Assembly (NCBI RefSeq): GCF_030272615.1 | Contig: NC_081415.1 | Coordinates: 187,550,270-187,614,269, forward strand | DNA: 64,000 bases | Reading direction: 5' to 3' | Source of the DNA: Cryptomeria japonica | Lineage: Eukaryota > Streptophyta > Pinopsida > Cupressales > Cupressaceae | Part shown: piece after piece, positions 11,491-24,290 of the stretch | Layout of the letters: every line of letters starts with the position of its first letter | Position numbering within the stretch: position 1 is the stretch's first letter | Notes under the pieces: model-generated | Databases searched by the model: none | What the model was told of the DNA's origin: nothing | Seen by the model: the letters and a program-made list of their open reading frames with translations, nothing else | Translations under genes and position numbers: made by a program

Positions 11491-11805
11491 CAAGATCTTG
11501 AGGAAGTTCAGTTCTGGAAATGCATATGAAGTGGAGCTACCGAATAGTTTGAGTATTTCACCTATATTCAAAATTGTAGATCTACATCATTATCATGAAT
11601 TAGAATTTAGTGAAGACAATATTGTAGACTTAGAGAAACAATTGCTCCGGAAGGAACCAGATCGGATTGAAGATGTTTTGGACAACATGATTGGGCGTAG
11701 GAAAAGTATCTTGTGAAGTGGAAGGACAAACCAATTGAAGATTCATCTTGGATTTCTCAAGAAGAGGTGGACGACATTGGTTTCTCTCTAACCCTAGAAA
11801 AGTGA
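11471..11805 (+). pseudogene. Chromovirus (Ty3-Gypsy) integrase C-terminus with chromodomain, fragment
   Basis: Reads KILRKFSSGNAYEVELP, then ISPIFKIVDL, then LRKEPDRIEDVLD, the usual C-terminal integrase segment of chromoviruses. After a 1-nt frameshift near 11,705 the chromodomain follows: YLVKWKDKPIEDSSWISQEE, with the aromatic-cage Tyr and Trp residues, ending in TLEK and a TGA at 11,803. The first residues up to Thr-His are encoded by the inverted LTR repeat, so the true upstream sequence has been displaced. Everything 5' (gag, PR, RT) is absent. A relic that was probably the target of the Tat-1 insertion. Confidence 0.85.
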
Positions 11806-13284
11806 GTGACTCACATTTTCAACAATCCTGGTGTCTGATGCAGGAGCATCCATAGTTCTTGGTAATCTTGCATCAACCAAAAACATTTCTTTCAGTTTGT
11901 TTTCCATTTTGCAGTTTCAGCAGTTCAGTCTACATTTTCTTTCATTTTCTCATTGGATCTTGTGGAGCTGGATTATTCTTTTGAATATGATCATCTTCCT
12001 TATTCCTAAACTGTGGGACATTTGGATCATTTTTTGATAAATTATCGCTTCTAGATTCTGAGACAGTTTTCTGGCTTAGAACATCATAACCACTTGGATC
12101 TATTTTCTATTGGCGAATCTTGCAGATCCTTTCCATAGATTGTAGAGCTTTAGTTTGTTGATTCCAATGTTACTTGGAGTGTGGCTGACCATCCCTCTAT
12201 TTCATACTTCATCCTTTGGATTTTTCAATGGAATCTCTTTGGCTGAGGATGACCTGGTGGTTTTACATGTTTGATCTTGTTCTTCGACATTTGATCCCTC
12301 TTGGGCCGATTGGATCCCTCTAAACCATATAAATCAATGTAATTTAACATCATAAATTATTTAGGAAGAACATAGAAGATATATCCTAAGATTCAGAGGT
12401 CCGGAGTTGTTCAATTTTGTAATTGAGCACGTATGTAGCAGGCCAGTGAGCCAAATCTTGTATCCCAGATATTACCAGTTATCTATAATCAGTTTTCATG
12501 ATCCAATTCATTCAGTTCTGCATTAGCTCCATCATATCCTCTTGTTTTTGTTGTGTTTACTCTTGCTACCTGGTCCAGATTGATCTCTTTGAGGTCCATG
12601 CTAACCAGTGACTTCACCACATTTTATTTTGACTTATATTTCCTCATCATCATTGTTGTAGGGTTAATTCCAACTTGGGTTTTTACTAAGGCAAGACCCT
12701 ATACAACCCAAACACCATTTTTATCCTCTTTTGTGCAAATCTAGGTTTGGAAACAAGTTTTAGGGTTCAGTCAAAGTACACAAGAGCATAGTGTAATTAG
12801 AGATAGGACTAGTGAGACCCAATTCAAAAAAAAGAGGACTAGGGTGCCTAGCACCATAGTTTAAGTATTTTGACCTAAAATTTGACCAAACATAAGATTG
12901 GAGGCTCTCAAGTTCAGTTTGACCCCTATTCTACACTTGAACACTTGTCAAGAATATGTCGCTCAACCCCATCATCGAGCCATTTTGAGATCAAAATTAT
13001 GTGATAGATTCCCCTTTTTAGATTAGGGTTTTTTCTCTAATTATTAGTTCTATGTTTGTTCGTGTATGATTCTTATTGTCAATTGTGTACTATTAGCCTA
13101 TTTTTTGCATCTATTTTATCCAATCAATTCAAATTAATAAGGGGACAATGAAAACCATAAGTCCCTATCTCTCCCAAGGTTTTATAGTTGGTCCTATTGG
13201 TTATTCTCCAATTTAATTGGTGGGATTAGGTTTGATTCCTATTGGTGGGATTAGGTTTGAGAATAACCCCATTTGATAAAACAT
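11806..13284. other. No gene seen; probable chromovirus 3' end and intergenic DNA
   Basis: Short open frames only, all below about 70 codons and without recognisable domains. A purine-rich run near 12,825-12,838 could be a polypurine tract of the chromovirus, but no LTR start could be confirmed beyond it. Confidence 0.4.
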
Positions 13285-15400
13285 TCTCATCATAAGAGTA
13301 AAGAAGAGAGACCATGGAGACCCCCCTCAATATAGGATCTATACTAATGGAAGATGCTCAAAACTGGATGTAGAAGAAGGTCCATGATTTCCAAACAATA
13401 TTCCTTCCCTTAAGAAGAAAAAAAAGGTGTATGGATGATGTCTTCCCATTCCTAAAAAGAGTATGTACAAAGAAAGATTTACATAGTCTAAAAAAAATGA
13501 AATTAATGCAATCTAAGGATTTCAATGGTCCATTTATAACATTGGAACACAAATAGGTTTAGCTACAATCTTCAAAGGATAGTTAAATACTTGGATTTTG
13601 TTCTTTCTTTTTATTTGAAATTAAGATTTTGAAGTGTGAGTATGTGATCTAGGGTTAACTATAACAAAATGAATGATTTCAATATAAATAGAAAATAAAT
13701 GAAAAAATAACAAACACAGTAAGCCAAATTCCAAACAGAGGTACAAAAAGGAATTTGGATTTGAAAGCTAGATTGGAAAGTGTCATACACATGTGTTGGG
13801 TGTCCTAGTCTAAAGGTGTCCAAAATTGACAAAGATGGGCAAGAACACAATTAGGATATTCTAAAATGGTGTCTCCTAGTAAAATTGACAAAGGGAACAA
13901 TATTGCAAAGATTTTTTATGTGGGAGAGAGCTTTAATGAAATTATTCTTCCTCTTTTTAAAAAGGGTAAGGATTTACCAACTTAGAAGGTCTAGGTGCAT
14001 CTTCCAAACTTGAGCTTCCTTGATAGGAGTGTTCTAATAGCAAATTATAGGAAATGTAAGGCTCCAGTGATTTTCTGAATTACTCATTTTTTCAAAATTC
14101 TAGTGCACTATATAGACATCCTTATGACTCCAAAAACTATGGACAATTTACCATAGAACAAAGATTTCAATGTCATTATAGCATAAATTCAAAATTATCT
14201 TTTCCCATAACTAATGGGAGGTTTTGTATACTCGAAAATCACAAGACTATGCAATTCCAAATACTACACAAAACTATTATGTAAAATTCCCCCTTTCCTT
14301 CTTATAGTCCCTTGCACCTTATCATGAGTTTATGCTTGTTATGTTGTGTTTATGCCTAGTGTTTTAATTTTCTCACTAAGTACTAAATGACTTTCCCCCC
14401 TTTTTATACTCATTCTTCTAGATACCACATTTGGGTGCATATGCCTATTGCAGTGCTCTACATGTGTGCATTTGTGTGTGTTGATAGGCTACTAAAGGAA
14501 ACACCACTATATTTTTATTTCTTGTGTTGGGGAAAGATTCTTATTTACTAATTCCATCTCTAGACCACATGTTTATGATGTATTATGTATAGTCATTTTC
14601 TAAATTTATATGATTATATGCTTACATGCTTAGATTTTATACAATTTTCATGTATTATGCTCCCCTTCTAATAATTATTTACATCCTATGGATGCCACCA
14701 ATTTTTTAGGGGAGGCATATATCATGTCACTACTATTTTTTATATTAAGATATGAAGATGATTTCATGTTCCTATAGTTATTCATCTTGTACAATAAATA
14801 TGTAAAAAGTTTGTATACACACAATAATATCCTCATATGGTCTACTACTTTATATGGACCCTATGAATTATTCTTTGAGGGTATAATAATTTACTTTACA
14901 TGCATTATTGTAATTTTTATATAAGTGGAGATATAAGTTCATTGTAGGATTCAAATACCCCTCAAAATAAGGAAAAAATATAATGACAAATTCACACATC
15001 CATACCCGATCTCCCATTTAGTTTTGTGCCTATTTTAAAGGAGTTTTTAATATTTAGACATTGACAAATTATATTATTTTGAGTAAATATTTTTCCCTCG
15101 CACCATGCTACTATCCTACCATATTACACATATTTGTAAGTACCTAACACCTATCCCATTTTCTATTTTCATATAGGGTGAAAGATCAAATCTCTATTAT
15201 ATGTTTATATAAATGAATTTTTTAAATATCATATTTGATCTAAATAAGTGTTGGCCCAAACCCTCATATTTAATAGGCATAGTGGTCTTACATTTACAGG
15301 AATTCAATGCATTCATTCTAGTCATTGAATAATAAATTCCAAGCAACTAGATTGTATGACAATGTAACCATGCTATTCACTAATACTATCAATTCTCCTA
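13285..15400. repeat. Duplicated non-coding segment, copy 1
   Basis: Matches 28,405-31,650 over its whole length, in the same orientation. Examples are ACCATGGAGACC...TATAGGATCTATACTAATGG (13,312 versus 28,424), the CTCACTAAGTACTAAATGAC stretch (14,373 versus 30,517) and TGCATTATTG. Similarity is high but interrupted by small indels; copy 2 has extra insertions at 29,357-30,366 and near 31,480-31,585. No coding domain is visible. It may be a repeat-family member or a segmental duplication. Confidence 0.8.
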
Positions 15401-15435
15401 TAATAAGCTCACAATGTTTTCTTACATCTCTATTC

Positions 15436-16779
15436 TGTTAGATACTCAGTTAATCCCAAAGACACTAAGAGGGGTGGGGGGGGTGAATCAGTGTTTGACT
15501 GGTAGATGAATGATTTAAACTTATTTGCAATACTGTAACATGAATTAATGTACCGGTAAATAAATAATAATGCAATAAAGAGAAATAAGAGAAACAACAT
15601 CAATGCACACCATAACACAAGATATTTTGGTGAGGAAACTCAGTAAGGGAAAAACCTTGGTGGGATTTGTAACCCATAATATTTACTCACTAGCCATATT
15701 GTAGGATTTTGCCAAGATCAAGGGCACAATGAAAAGCATAAAAAGAGAGACAATAGAATGACAAGAACAAACTGTATTCTCATCAATATGCAAATGATCA
15801 ACTGGATTAACCAATACAATAAATATAGGCCTGCTTATATAGGCAAGGCCATATGGATGTATGAGCACACAATTATGACATGTGGTTCAATGAGAAACAA
15901 GGGTAGGTAAGAAATACTAGGGGTAGGTAGGAGAAATAATATAATATTCCACAAGAGGTGGATGACCCACCGGATGTGAAGTGTAATAGCAAAATAAGAC
16001 CACAAAAGGTGGAATTTCTCCTACAAGCTCTATCCCTATGTGCACACTTCCCTAAGTGTCTCAAATCCAAACTACGAAGAGATGCATTATCCTAAGTTAA
16101 CTTAAGTAAAGTGTAATAATATCCAAAATGAATATTTATTTACACCAGCACATATGAATAAATATTACTTAGTACAATAGGGGCCTGCACATGCAGGAAG
16201 GCCAACAGCCTAGAGCTCACTACTCAAAAACAAAACTGGAGTCCCACTGACTACAAAATTGGATGGTTAAATCTAATACAATGTACTGCTTCAAAATAGA
16301 ATCTGCAATGCTGGATCCAATACCAGTTTAAGCTCTATTTGATACCTTTGCCAAAACCTTGTCACAGAATAGTCTTCGCTCTCAAAATAAATACATCAAA
16401 GTGCATAAAAAACTATCTGGTATCATATCTCTATCCTATTGCTTTCACCTTTTATCATCATTACCTCAATTAACACACATACAAAATGACCTAGAAGATC
16501 TCATACATATATGAGTCTTTACAATACATCATATCGGCTATACAAATATAATTTATATTACAATACATTTCGCATAAACAAAACTATATCCATGTTGGCC
16601 TGGAATGCCTGTATGATTTGTTGCCGATGTAAACTGGATGCTGGTGTGAATGATATTTGTTGTAGCTGCTGGTGTTGATATGCAAAGTCAATTGCCGATA
16701 TAACCATGTAGTACCTATAGAACCCTATTGCCATCAATGACAACATCAACCATTCTCATCTGAGTGTATAATGGCAACA
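15436..16779 (-). repeat. NA-1 3' LTR, interrupted by a solo LTR
   Basis: Aligns end to end with 21,640-22,524 apart from the 451-bp insertion and its 5-bp duplication at 15,695-16,155. It begins on the minus strand with TGTTGCCATTATACACTCAG next to the polypurine tract and ends with ...TATCTAACA. The U5-like part (GGGTCACAAATCCCACC...GGTTTTTCCC, minus strand) is shared with the NA-2 LTR. Confidence 0.88.
15700..16150 (-). mobile_element. Solo LTR nested in the NA-1 3' LTR
   Basis: 451 bp with TG...CA ends, flanked by perfect target duplications CATAT (15,695-15,699 and 16,151-16,155). The empty site is visible in the other NA-1 LTR (near 21,898), which runs straight through CATAT. On the minus strand a TATA box (TATATAAG, 15,834-15,841) is followed by GCAGGCC, supporting minus orientation. 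No interior sequence. Confidence 0.85.
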
Positions 16780-16792
16780 ATCTCCCCCTTTG
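16780..16792 (-). other. NA-1 polypurine tract
   Basis: The minus strand reads CAAAGGGGGAGAT immediately before the 3' LTR TGTTGCC. Same sequence and position as in NA-2 (51,039-51,051). It would prime plus-strand synthesis and is of the form typical of plant Copia elements. Confidence 0.8.
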
Positions 16793-16989
16793 GCATTGAT
16801 GGCAACACTCATGAGAAAAACCAAAAACCAAAACTGCCAAAACTGAAAGTTCTCCCCCTGAGCGAATGATCTCATTCTGTTCTCTATACCATGCCTTACA
16901 CTGTACATTTTTCTCATTATCACCCCCCCTTTGACATCAGTGACAAAGGATGTCAAAAGTATCCAAATTTAAAAAATATACTTAGAATC

Positions 16990-19900
16990 CTAGTGCAAAA
17001 TTTGAAAAATGTCTGCAACAACCAAGTTAAGACCTTGCAAAAAATTAGAACTATTAGCAATAATGTCTTCAGTCTGTCTGATCATCCCGGTTAGATAATG
17101 CATATGTTGCTCTGGTGATCTTCCTCCTTGAATAATTGCCTTAGATAATGCATTTCGGTGTGTTAAAAGGTTGTCCAATCTTGGACCAAGTTTATTCTTC
17201 AGCTCTTAGGTTTTCATCCTCAATCTAGCCTTTTCCTTTTCCAGATTTTAAATTTTCTCTTCATAAACTATTATTTCCTGATCCAAAATAGATGTCAGTT
17301 CCGAAGAACCAATCAAGTTATGTGCTATGTCATCAATTTCTTTCTATGTTTTCTTAATCTGATCATCAATGTCTGTAGTCAAATGGTGAGGTTTGCAAGT
17401 TTCTCTATACAATTCCTTATATTCCAAAATAGTTGAGTTTAATGTCGGTAATAAAGAATCAATTTGTCCTATACAATCCTTAATAGTTTTGTCAATGAAT
17501 TCTCCCTTCTCCTTATTAACCCTTTCCCGAGTAGTCTCCTTATTAAGCTTATCTATAGACTGAATGTTAGAAGAAATAAATTTAGACAATGTGTCCAATT
17601 TACCTATAGAGCCAACAATGTTATGCACCTTACATGCCAGTGCTATCATTTGCAAAATTGGTAAAGTATCATCAATAGCCTTAAATGCTAAGGCATTGCA
17701 TTCAGATATCTTCTTAATATAGAATCCAACAAAACATTTGTCACATTAGTCGGTCTCAAATCCATCGTGGATGTGCCAGGTTCTGCAATGATTTTCATCT
17801 TTGCTTCATTAGATACCTATTCAATAGCCTTAACCACTTCCTCTTTTTCTTTCTCTTCCTTACTCTTATCCACTACTGGTTCAGGTGTTTTCTGTTCTTG
17901 TTCTTTCTCTACCGGTTTCTCTACATTTCTAGATATCTCCTCAACACTTTCTAAAATAGAGGTTTTACCTACTACAATATTGATATCCTGAGTGTCAACA
18001 TTCATTGTAAATAAAATGTTTGACTCCAGATCAGTATTATCAGTCTTTACTTCCTCTATCATTCTTTCCTCATGCTAATCCTGTATCTCAATCGGTGCCT
18101 CTACCACTACCGATGGGGTGTCTTCAGCTGACGGGGGTAAGTTATCCTTAATAGTTAAATCAAGAATACTACCAATCTTATTCTTTCCTTTATCACCCTT
18201 CTCGTATACCTTAGTAAAAGGTTTATCAATTTTCTGCCTATCTTTTTCTTCACTCTTCTCCTTCTCAACAAAGAATATATCCCACTTACCTGTTGTTTCA
18301 TCTACTATTTCCTTCACTTTGCCAGCCATGAGGCTAACCTGTCAGTGACTGCTAGCAAAAACTGTTCGGTTGGCTTCAATAATTAATTCATCTATCTCTT
18401 GTTGAGATTTAATAGGGTGAACTGCCAACAGAGCCTCAACCTTCAATTTATTATCAAGTTCCATGATCAACATTCTCTTCGCTTCAAGTCTCAGATATAG
18501 ATCATTAGGTAAAACATCTATAACCTCAATAAGTACCTTCTTGTATATGTCAAGATATAAAATTATTCTCTCCTCAATGGTTTCGCTATTAGAATCCTTA
18601 AATGTATGATAACACTTGTTAATATTACCAAGATTTCTTTGGTGTAACTTTCTTCTTTTGAATACTGGGCTCCCTCACAGCCTATTGTTTCTTTCTAGGT
18701 GTTCTTATCCTCTTTGGAGATGGAGCAGGTGCCAGTGAGGATTTCCTTTTCTTCCTTTCTACTCTTTTGAATTCAGTTGCCTTATCACTGTCGGTTTCAA
18801 AAGAGGTAACAACTAGTGAAATTTGTGTTACCGGTTGCTGTTCAATTTTTCTTTCTTTCATTCTCTCAGCAACACCACTCATCTAATAAGTCCTAATAAT
18901 CCTTTCTTAACATCTTCTACAAATTTTGATGCATCTTTCAATATTTTGTCTCTTTTCTTCCTCAGCTTCTGAATAGCTACATCACTTTCTATTGTTTTTG
19001 CAATACCAAATATCTTCTCTTTCGGTTCTGGTGGAGCATCAAGTAGTATTTTTGCATAGGATTCAAGAATATTTAAGTCTACTTCATAGCCTATTTCTAT
19101 TATCCAAATGGTTCTAAGAGTAACTACCTCCATCCATATCTCATCTCTTTTAACAACAAAGCACATCTGTTTATCATATTTGTCAACAATGCTTTGAGGG
19201 ATTCTTTCCCTTTCCTTTATCTTAGCTTGAAAGCTTTGGAAATAGTCATTTACCTGCTTATCACCATCAGGACCCATACTAGTAATTGCTTCCATGATTT
19301 GTTTTCCAAAAGGGATGTCATATGCAAAGTCTTTGTGACCAATATCGAGAATCTCCTTTGAGAAATAAAGCATTAAACATACAAGTAGATATCCAAATCT
19401 GAAAGTTCCCTTCTTGTCACCCTTAATCTTCATCAAATTTTCCATCAGTTCATCCTTCAACCATTCACAAATATCAATTATAGCACTATTCTTCACCATC
19501 TCATATGCACTATGAATACATAGACTAGAAACATAATTCAACCTATTAGTATGAGCAACTTTGTAACCAATGACCATACTCACATAGTTGACATTTTCAT
19601 CAGTGATATCACTAACCATAAGTGATTTGTTGTCTGATGTTGTGCCGGTTAGGTTCATAACCTCCTTGTTTGGTATTTTCTTTTTCTTCTCAGGCCTAGT
19701 GCCGGTAGAAGGTAAACCAATGACAGCCTTAATTGCCACCTTAGTGATCTTGAAAACTGAATCTAACCACAAAAAATCACTGTGAACCCTGCTAAGAACA
19801 TAATGGACAATCTCATCTGGAAATTCAGGAATGTTCAAGATATCAACAAATCCTAAGTCTTCAACAATCTTGTGTTTTGGTTTGATTAAACCTTATTTAT

Positions 19901-20147
19901 TAGTTATAACATTCTTGAACATATTCTTCAAATCATCAAACCCTAAATTTTCAATTTTACAGTGAATGTATGCCCTAGGGTCTTCAACAAAAGCAACTCC
20001 CTCCAAAATCTTAGAAAATGCACCAATGGAGTCATCCAACTTTGCTATCTTAGGAATTATCTTGAAAATGGGTGTAGGACGCTTAATATTTTCCACCATA
20101 GTAGGGTTTGCAATGAATTCAGGAACGGAAGATGAAGAAGCCATCAT
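16990..20147 (-). pseudogene. NA-1 ORF2: large protein of unknown function
   Basis: About 1,050 codons from MMASSSSVPEF (20,147) to ILH-stop at 16,990, now split by stops and at least three frameshifts. The best part (19,838-18,879, 319 codons) carries blocks shared with NA-2: VLSRVH, ITKVAIKAV-GLPSTGTRP, CEWLKDEL, KGDKKGTFRFG-LLVCLMLY, IPFGKQ, IVDKYDKQMCFVVK, DEIWMEVV and a AK-LLDAPPEPKE motif. A basic segment (KKRKSSLAPAPSPKRIRTP) follows, then acidic low-complexity sequence and a C-terminal coiled-coil-like region (17,655-16,990). No RT, integrase, protease or RNase H motif is visible. GLPSTGTRP faintly recalls plant transposon and mobile-domain proteins, not enough to name it. Confidence 0.8.
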
Positions 20148-20457
20148 ACTGAATAAATACCTTTCTCTGCAAGTGAAATCCTTTGTATGCCTTGAAAATA
20201 TCTTAGTTGCTTTGCCTCTTGAATTCCTTTTCTCTCTTTCACGATCTTCAAATATTTGAATGCTTGCTAAGTCAAAATGATAGGTTATCATGCTTTATAA
20301 CCAAAAAGCTCGCCAACAAAAACATTAAATGCTTCTCCGGTTAAGTGAATACTTAACATGTCTACTAGTAAAGAAGAATTAAGACTTCCTACCACCATCT
20401 GAGGGTAAAATGCATGATCTTCAATGAGCTACCTTACCCCTAAGGATTACTCCTTAG

Positions 20458-21568
20458 TTAGATGAAGAATCGTCTGCCGGTGCAGGACTACTCTATTTTG
20501 CTGGTGTAGAGACAGACTCATCATTTCTCTGATCTCTCTTCTTGATCCATTGTTTAGTAAATTCTTGCTTGATCTCATTTACCTTTTCCTTGCCTTTGTC
20601 ATTAGATCCTTTGTTGTTTGCTGGTAGATTCTTGCTTCTACAAAATCTTGCAATATGCCCAATCTTGTTACATGCATAACAAGTTACTTGTTTCTTTGAA
20701 TTGCTTTTCCATAACCTTGACCAGTTTGAGTTCTACATTGATTAGAAAGATGACCAAATCTACCACAAGCATAGCATTTTACATTGATTTTGCACATGTC
20801 TGAGTTATGACCATATTTATTGCATTTTAAACATTGACCAATGGATGAATTTGTATTCTGATTATTCCTATATTTGCACTGATTTTCTCTATGACCAAAT
20901 TTGTTGTAATTAAAACATTTGTAATTGAATTTATAAGCAATAGGTTGTCTTACTGGTTTGCTATGATCATGATTGTTTGCAGTACCAGAACTTTCTCCAT
21001 GTTCAAATCCAAGTCCAACTGTTTCTCCATCAGGTTTTTGACTTTTTAGCATATCATCAAGCTTATCTGAACTCTTTTTGAATTTGTCTTTGTATTCATT
21101 TGCACTGACTAGCTCACCTTCCAGAGTGCCAACTTGTCTCATAAGTTCCTCCTTGTCATGTTGCATCAGAATCAACTTTGTTTTAAGCATGTCATTATCA
21201 TAACTAAGCCTTAGAGATTCATCTGATCTTTCATTAAGTCTTCTAACCAAATCGTCATCATTCTTCTTCCTATCTTCAATATCCTTGCATAGTCTCATGG
21301 TTAAGTCTTGCATCTCATTCCTCATGTTACTATTCTCTTGTCTCAGTTTGTCTGCAATATCTCTAAGAGTCTCCTTTTCTTCATCATCTTGTTTTTGAAA
21401 TGACTCACACAATTCCTTTCTCTTACTCTATGCCATGACCAGGTTTTCTTGAATTGCTTTAATGAATTCCCTAATAGATCTAAGTTCATCTTCTAGTTTG
21501 ATATTCTTTAATTTTTCTACATCAAAATCTTCAAGAGCTCCTTCCAACTGTTGTCTCAAATTTTCCAT
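20458..21568 (-). pseudogene. NA-1 ORF1: coiled-coil protein with CCHC zinc knuckles (gag-like)
   Basis: Starts at MENLRQQLEGALED (21,568), shortly after the primer site. Residues 1-190 are strongly heptad-like (LRQENSNMRNEMQDL, LSYDNDMLKTKL), i.e. a long coiled coil. Then come four knuckle-like motifs: CFNYNKFGHRENQC (second Cys lost to Tyr), CLKCNKYGHNSDMC, CYACGRFGHLSNQC and, after a 1-nt deletion near 20,700, CYACNKIGHIARFC. It ends DDSSSN-stop at 20,458. One stop follows LVMA. No capsid domain of the UBN2 or Retrotrans_gag type is recognisable, unlike normal Copia or Gypsy gag. Presumably an RNA-binding, self-assembling gag substitute. Confidence 0.85.
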
Positions 21569-21625
21569 CGGTACCGGTTTCAGAATCTTCCTCAAGCTTT
21601 TAGGCTTCTGCAAATAGAGGACCAT

Positions 21626-21637
21626 GCTCTGATACGA
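21626..21637 (-). other. NA-1 primer-binding site (tRNA-iMet type)
   Basis: The minus strand reads TCGTATCAGAGC two bases after the 5' LTR end (AACA, AT). It differs by one base from the standard plant initiator-Met site TGGTATCAGAGC. Confidence 0.8.
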
Positions 21638-21639
21638 AT

Positions 21640-22524
21640 TGTTAGATACTCGGTTAATCCCAAAGACACTGAGAGGAGGGGGGGTGAATCAGTGTCTAAC
21701 CAGTAGATGAAATATTTAAACTTATTTGCAATACTGTAATAGGAATTAATGTACCGGTAAACAAATAATGATGCAATCAAGAGAAATAAGAGAAACAACA
21801 TCAATGCACACCATAACACAATATATTTTGGCGAGGAAACCCGGTAAGGGAAAAACCTCAGTGGGATTTGTGACCCACAATATTTACTCACTAGCCATAT
21901 GAATAAATATTACTCAGTACAATATGGGCCTGCACATGTAGGAAGGCCAACAACCTATAGCTCACTTCTCAACAACAAAAATGGAGTCCCACTGACTACA
22001 AAATTGGATGGTTAAATCCAATACAATGTACTGCTTCAAAATAGCATCTACAATGCTGGATTCAATACTGGTTTAAGCTCTGTCTGATACCTCTGCCAAA
22101 ACCTTGTCATAGAATAGTCTTTGGTCTCAAAATAAATACATCAAAGTACATAAACAACTATTCGGTATCATATCTCTATCCTATCACTTTCACCTTTTAT
22201 CACCATTACATCAATTACCACACATACAAAATGACCTACAAGATCTCATACATATATGAGTCTTTACAATACATCATGTTGGCTATACAAATATAATTTA
22301 CATTACAATACATTTTGCATAAGCAAAACTATATCCATGTCGGCCTAGAATGTCGGTATGATTTGTTGCCAGTGTAAACTGGATGCTGGTGTGAATGATC
22401 TTTGTTGTAGCTGCCGGTGCCGGTATGCGAAGTCAATTGCCGGTATAACCATGTAGTACCTGTAGAACCCTGTTGCCATCAATGACAACATCAACCATTC
22501 TCATCTGGGTGTATAATTCCAACA
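21640..22524 (-). repeat. NA-1 5' LTR
   Basis: 885 bp. On the minus strand it starts TGTTGGAATTATACACCCAG and ends ACCGAGTATCTAACA. It pairs with 15,436-16,779 and shows the uninterrupted CATAT site. The target duplication TATTC follows at 22,525. Confidence 0.9.
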
Positions 22525-22529
22525 TATTC

Positions 22530-24290
22530 TCCATATTTCCCATGTTCAAACCTTGCAAATACCATAGGCATAAAATAGAAGTCAAAACTCCATTTCAATA
22601 AAATTTTAGAGAAACAAATAAATTGGATACGAGAAATTTGAGACCTATAATAATAATTAGACACTTATCATTACTCTTTCCAACACGTATAATAAATTTT
22701 GATTTTAAATATTTTTTTATAATGAGTTAATTTTAAGGCTTGGATAAAATTAAAATTAAAATTAAATAATATTGCACTTCCTTTCTAGCATGTGCATTCT
22801 ATCATTATTTACCATTTTCAGTTATACTTTTCCTTTAGGTATAGCAAACCTTTTATTGCCTTAAGAGATTATTAACACTTCAAGTAGTGGTTCTCAAGAA
22901 ACCATAACCCCATTTAATGTAGTATACATAATTTTCACCATTGAATGAGCCATCTAGATCTGTGAATTAGAATGAAATTCATGAGAGTAACATCAATTTT
23001 TTTAAAATAAAGTTTTAACAAGTTGTCATGATATCATTGAACAAGGGAAACAAGTCTAGGCACATACCTCCCTCTTTTTACGTCTCTCTACTTATCCGTC
23101 ATTTCTCTATTTTTGTCCCTCCCTCTCTACCTATCTCTATCTAGCTCCATATCTTGCTTTACTCACTCACACGCAACAAGTTAAATAATCTAAGATTAAT
23201 TTAAAATATCTTCATGTTTTATCATAAATTGTTAGAAAATAATAACTCAATATGAAACAATGTCTAATGCAAAAGGCACAAATAATACATGGAAAAAATT
23301 AATTCTAACAAATTCAATAATCATTTGAGAAAAAGGAGGAAAGGTATTCGCATGGCATAGTTCGGTTAAGTGTTGGCAAGCCATTTGATCACGATGTTTA
23401 GCACGGTCTAAACATTTTCATATAATTAAATTTATTCATTTTTTATATCATGTTTTGAATTGGACCTAAATAAATCTCTATCTTCCTCTCTCCCCATCTA
23501 TATCTACACATTTCTCCTCTCTCTACCAATTCAATTATCTCTTTCTCCCAAAGCTTGTTTCTACACCTCTATATCTACATCTCTTTGCTTCTCTATCTCT
23601 ATATTTTCATATTCCCTTTTATTTCTTTCTTCATCTCTATCTCTATCTCATTATATTTGTATCTCTCTACCTTTCTCTAATTCATTTCCTATCTCTCCCT
23701 CTCTATATATGTTTCTCCTATCTCAATCTATCCCTCTCTCCTTTGTCTCTTTATTCTTCCATTTATTTCTCTCCGTATCCCTTTCCTTCTCCATCCACAT
23801 CACCTCTCCATCGCCCCTCTTCCTATTGCAAACATAATTTGAGCCATCTTATTGATTCAAAGATTCTATTTTAGTCATGTTCATATCCATGCAAGTGGAT
23901 GCATAGTTGGTTTTAGGCTACCGTTTCTCCATTGAGACATTTATTACATAAATATTATCATTTGCTAAATGACCTATAGATAGACATCATGTACTACACA
24001 AATGTATACAAAAAATAGATCACTTTTTTTCCCAATTGAATTTTTACACCTCCAGCGTACCCATTGCACACCAAGATGCAATTGCTATTAACCTATATCT
24101 TTAACCACATATGAGCCATATATTTTGTAGGTTTCCTCAGCCAGCCTTCAATTTCACCCCATTAACAACACAGTATATTTCATTCATATTTTAGGTCTCC
24201 ATTCTTGTTGGGTTGAATGGGGTGGTGTGAACAAAGCACACATGTTGTCCATTTGGAGCCTCAGTCATATATCAAGAAAAATTATAGTGA
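22530..24290. other. No gene; AT-rich DNA with pyrimidine-rich tract
   Basis: Mostly AT-rich single-copy-looking sequence. At about 23,440-23,830 the plus strand is a degenerate CT-rich microsatellite (TCTCTATCTCTAT, CCCTCTCT). The 125-codon open frame inside it is a Ser/Leu/Phe-rich product of the repeat and is not taken as a gene. Confidence 0.6.

Larger units (their letters stand above)
15436..22524 (-). mobile_element. NA-1: complete non-autonomous LTR retrotransposon
   Basis: Flanked by perfect 5-bp target duplications TATTC (15,431-15,435 and 22,525-22,529). On the minus strand: 5' LTR 22,524-21,640 (885 bp), primer site matching initiator tRNA-Met, ORF1 (21,568-20,458), ORF2 (20,147-16,990), polypurine tract, 3' LTR 16,779-15,436 (888 bp once a nested solo LTR is removed). 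LTR ends are TGTTG...CTAACA. No protease, integrase, RT or RNase H motif is found in any frame of the interior. A second, diverged copy with the same order is NA-2 (45,272-51,973). LTR, primer site and polypurine tract look Copia-like, so mobilisation by a Copia element is inferred. Confidence 0.88.

Noticed and set aside
23460-23837. 125-codon plus-strand gene
   Set aside because: Ser/Leu/Phe-rich product of a CT microsatellite; no domain or start context.
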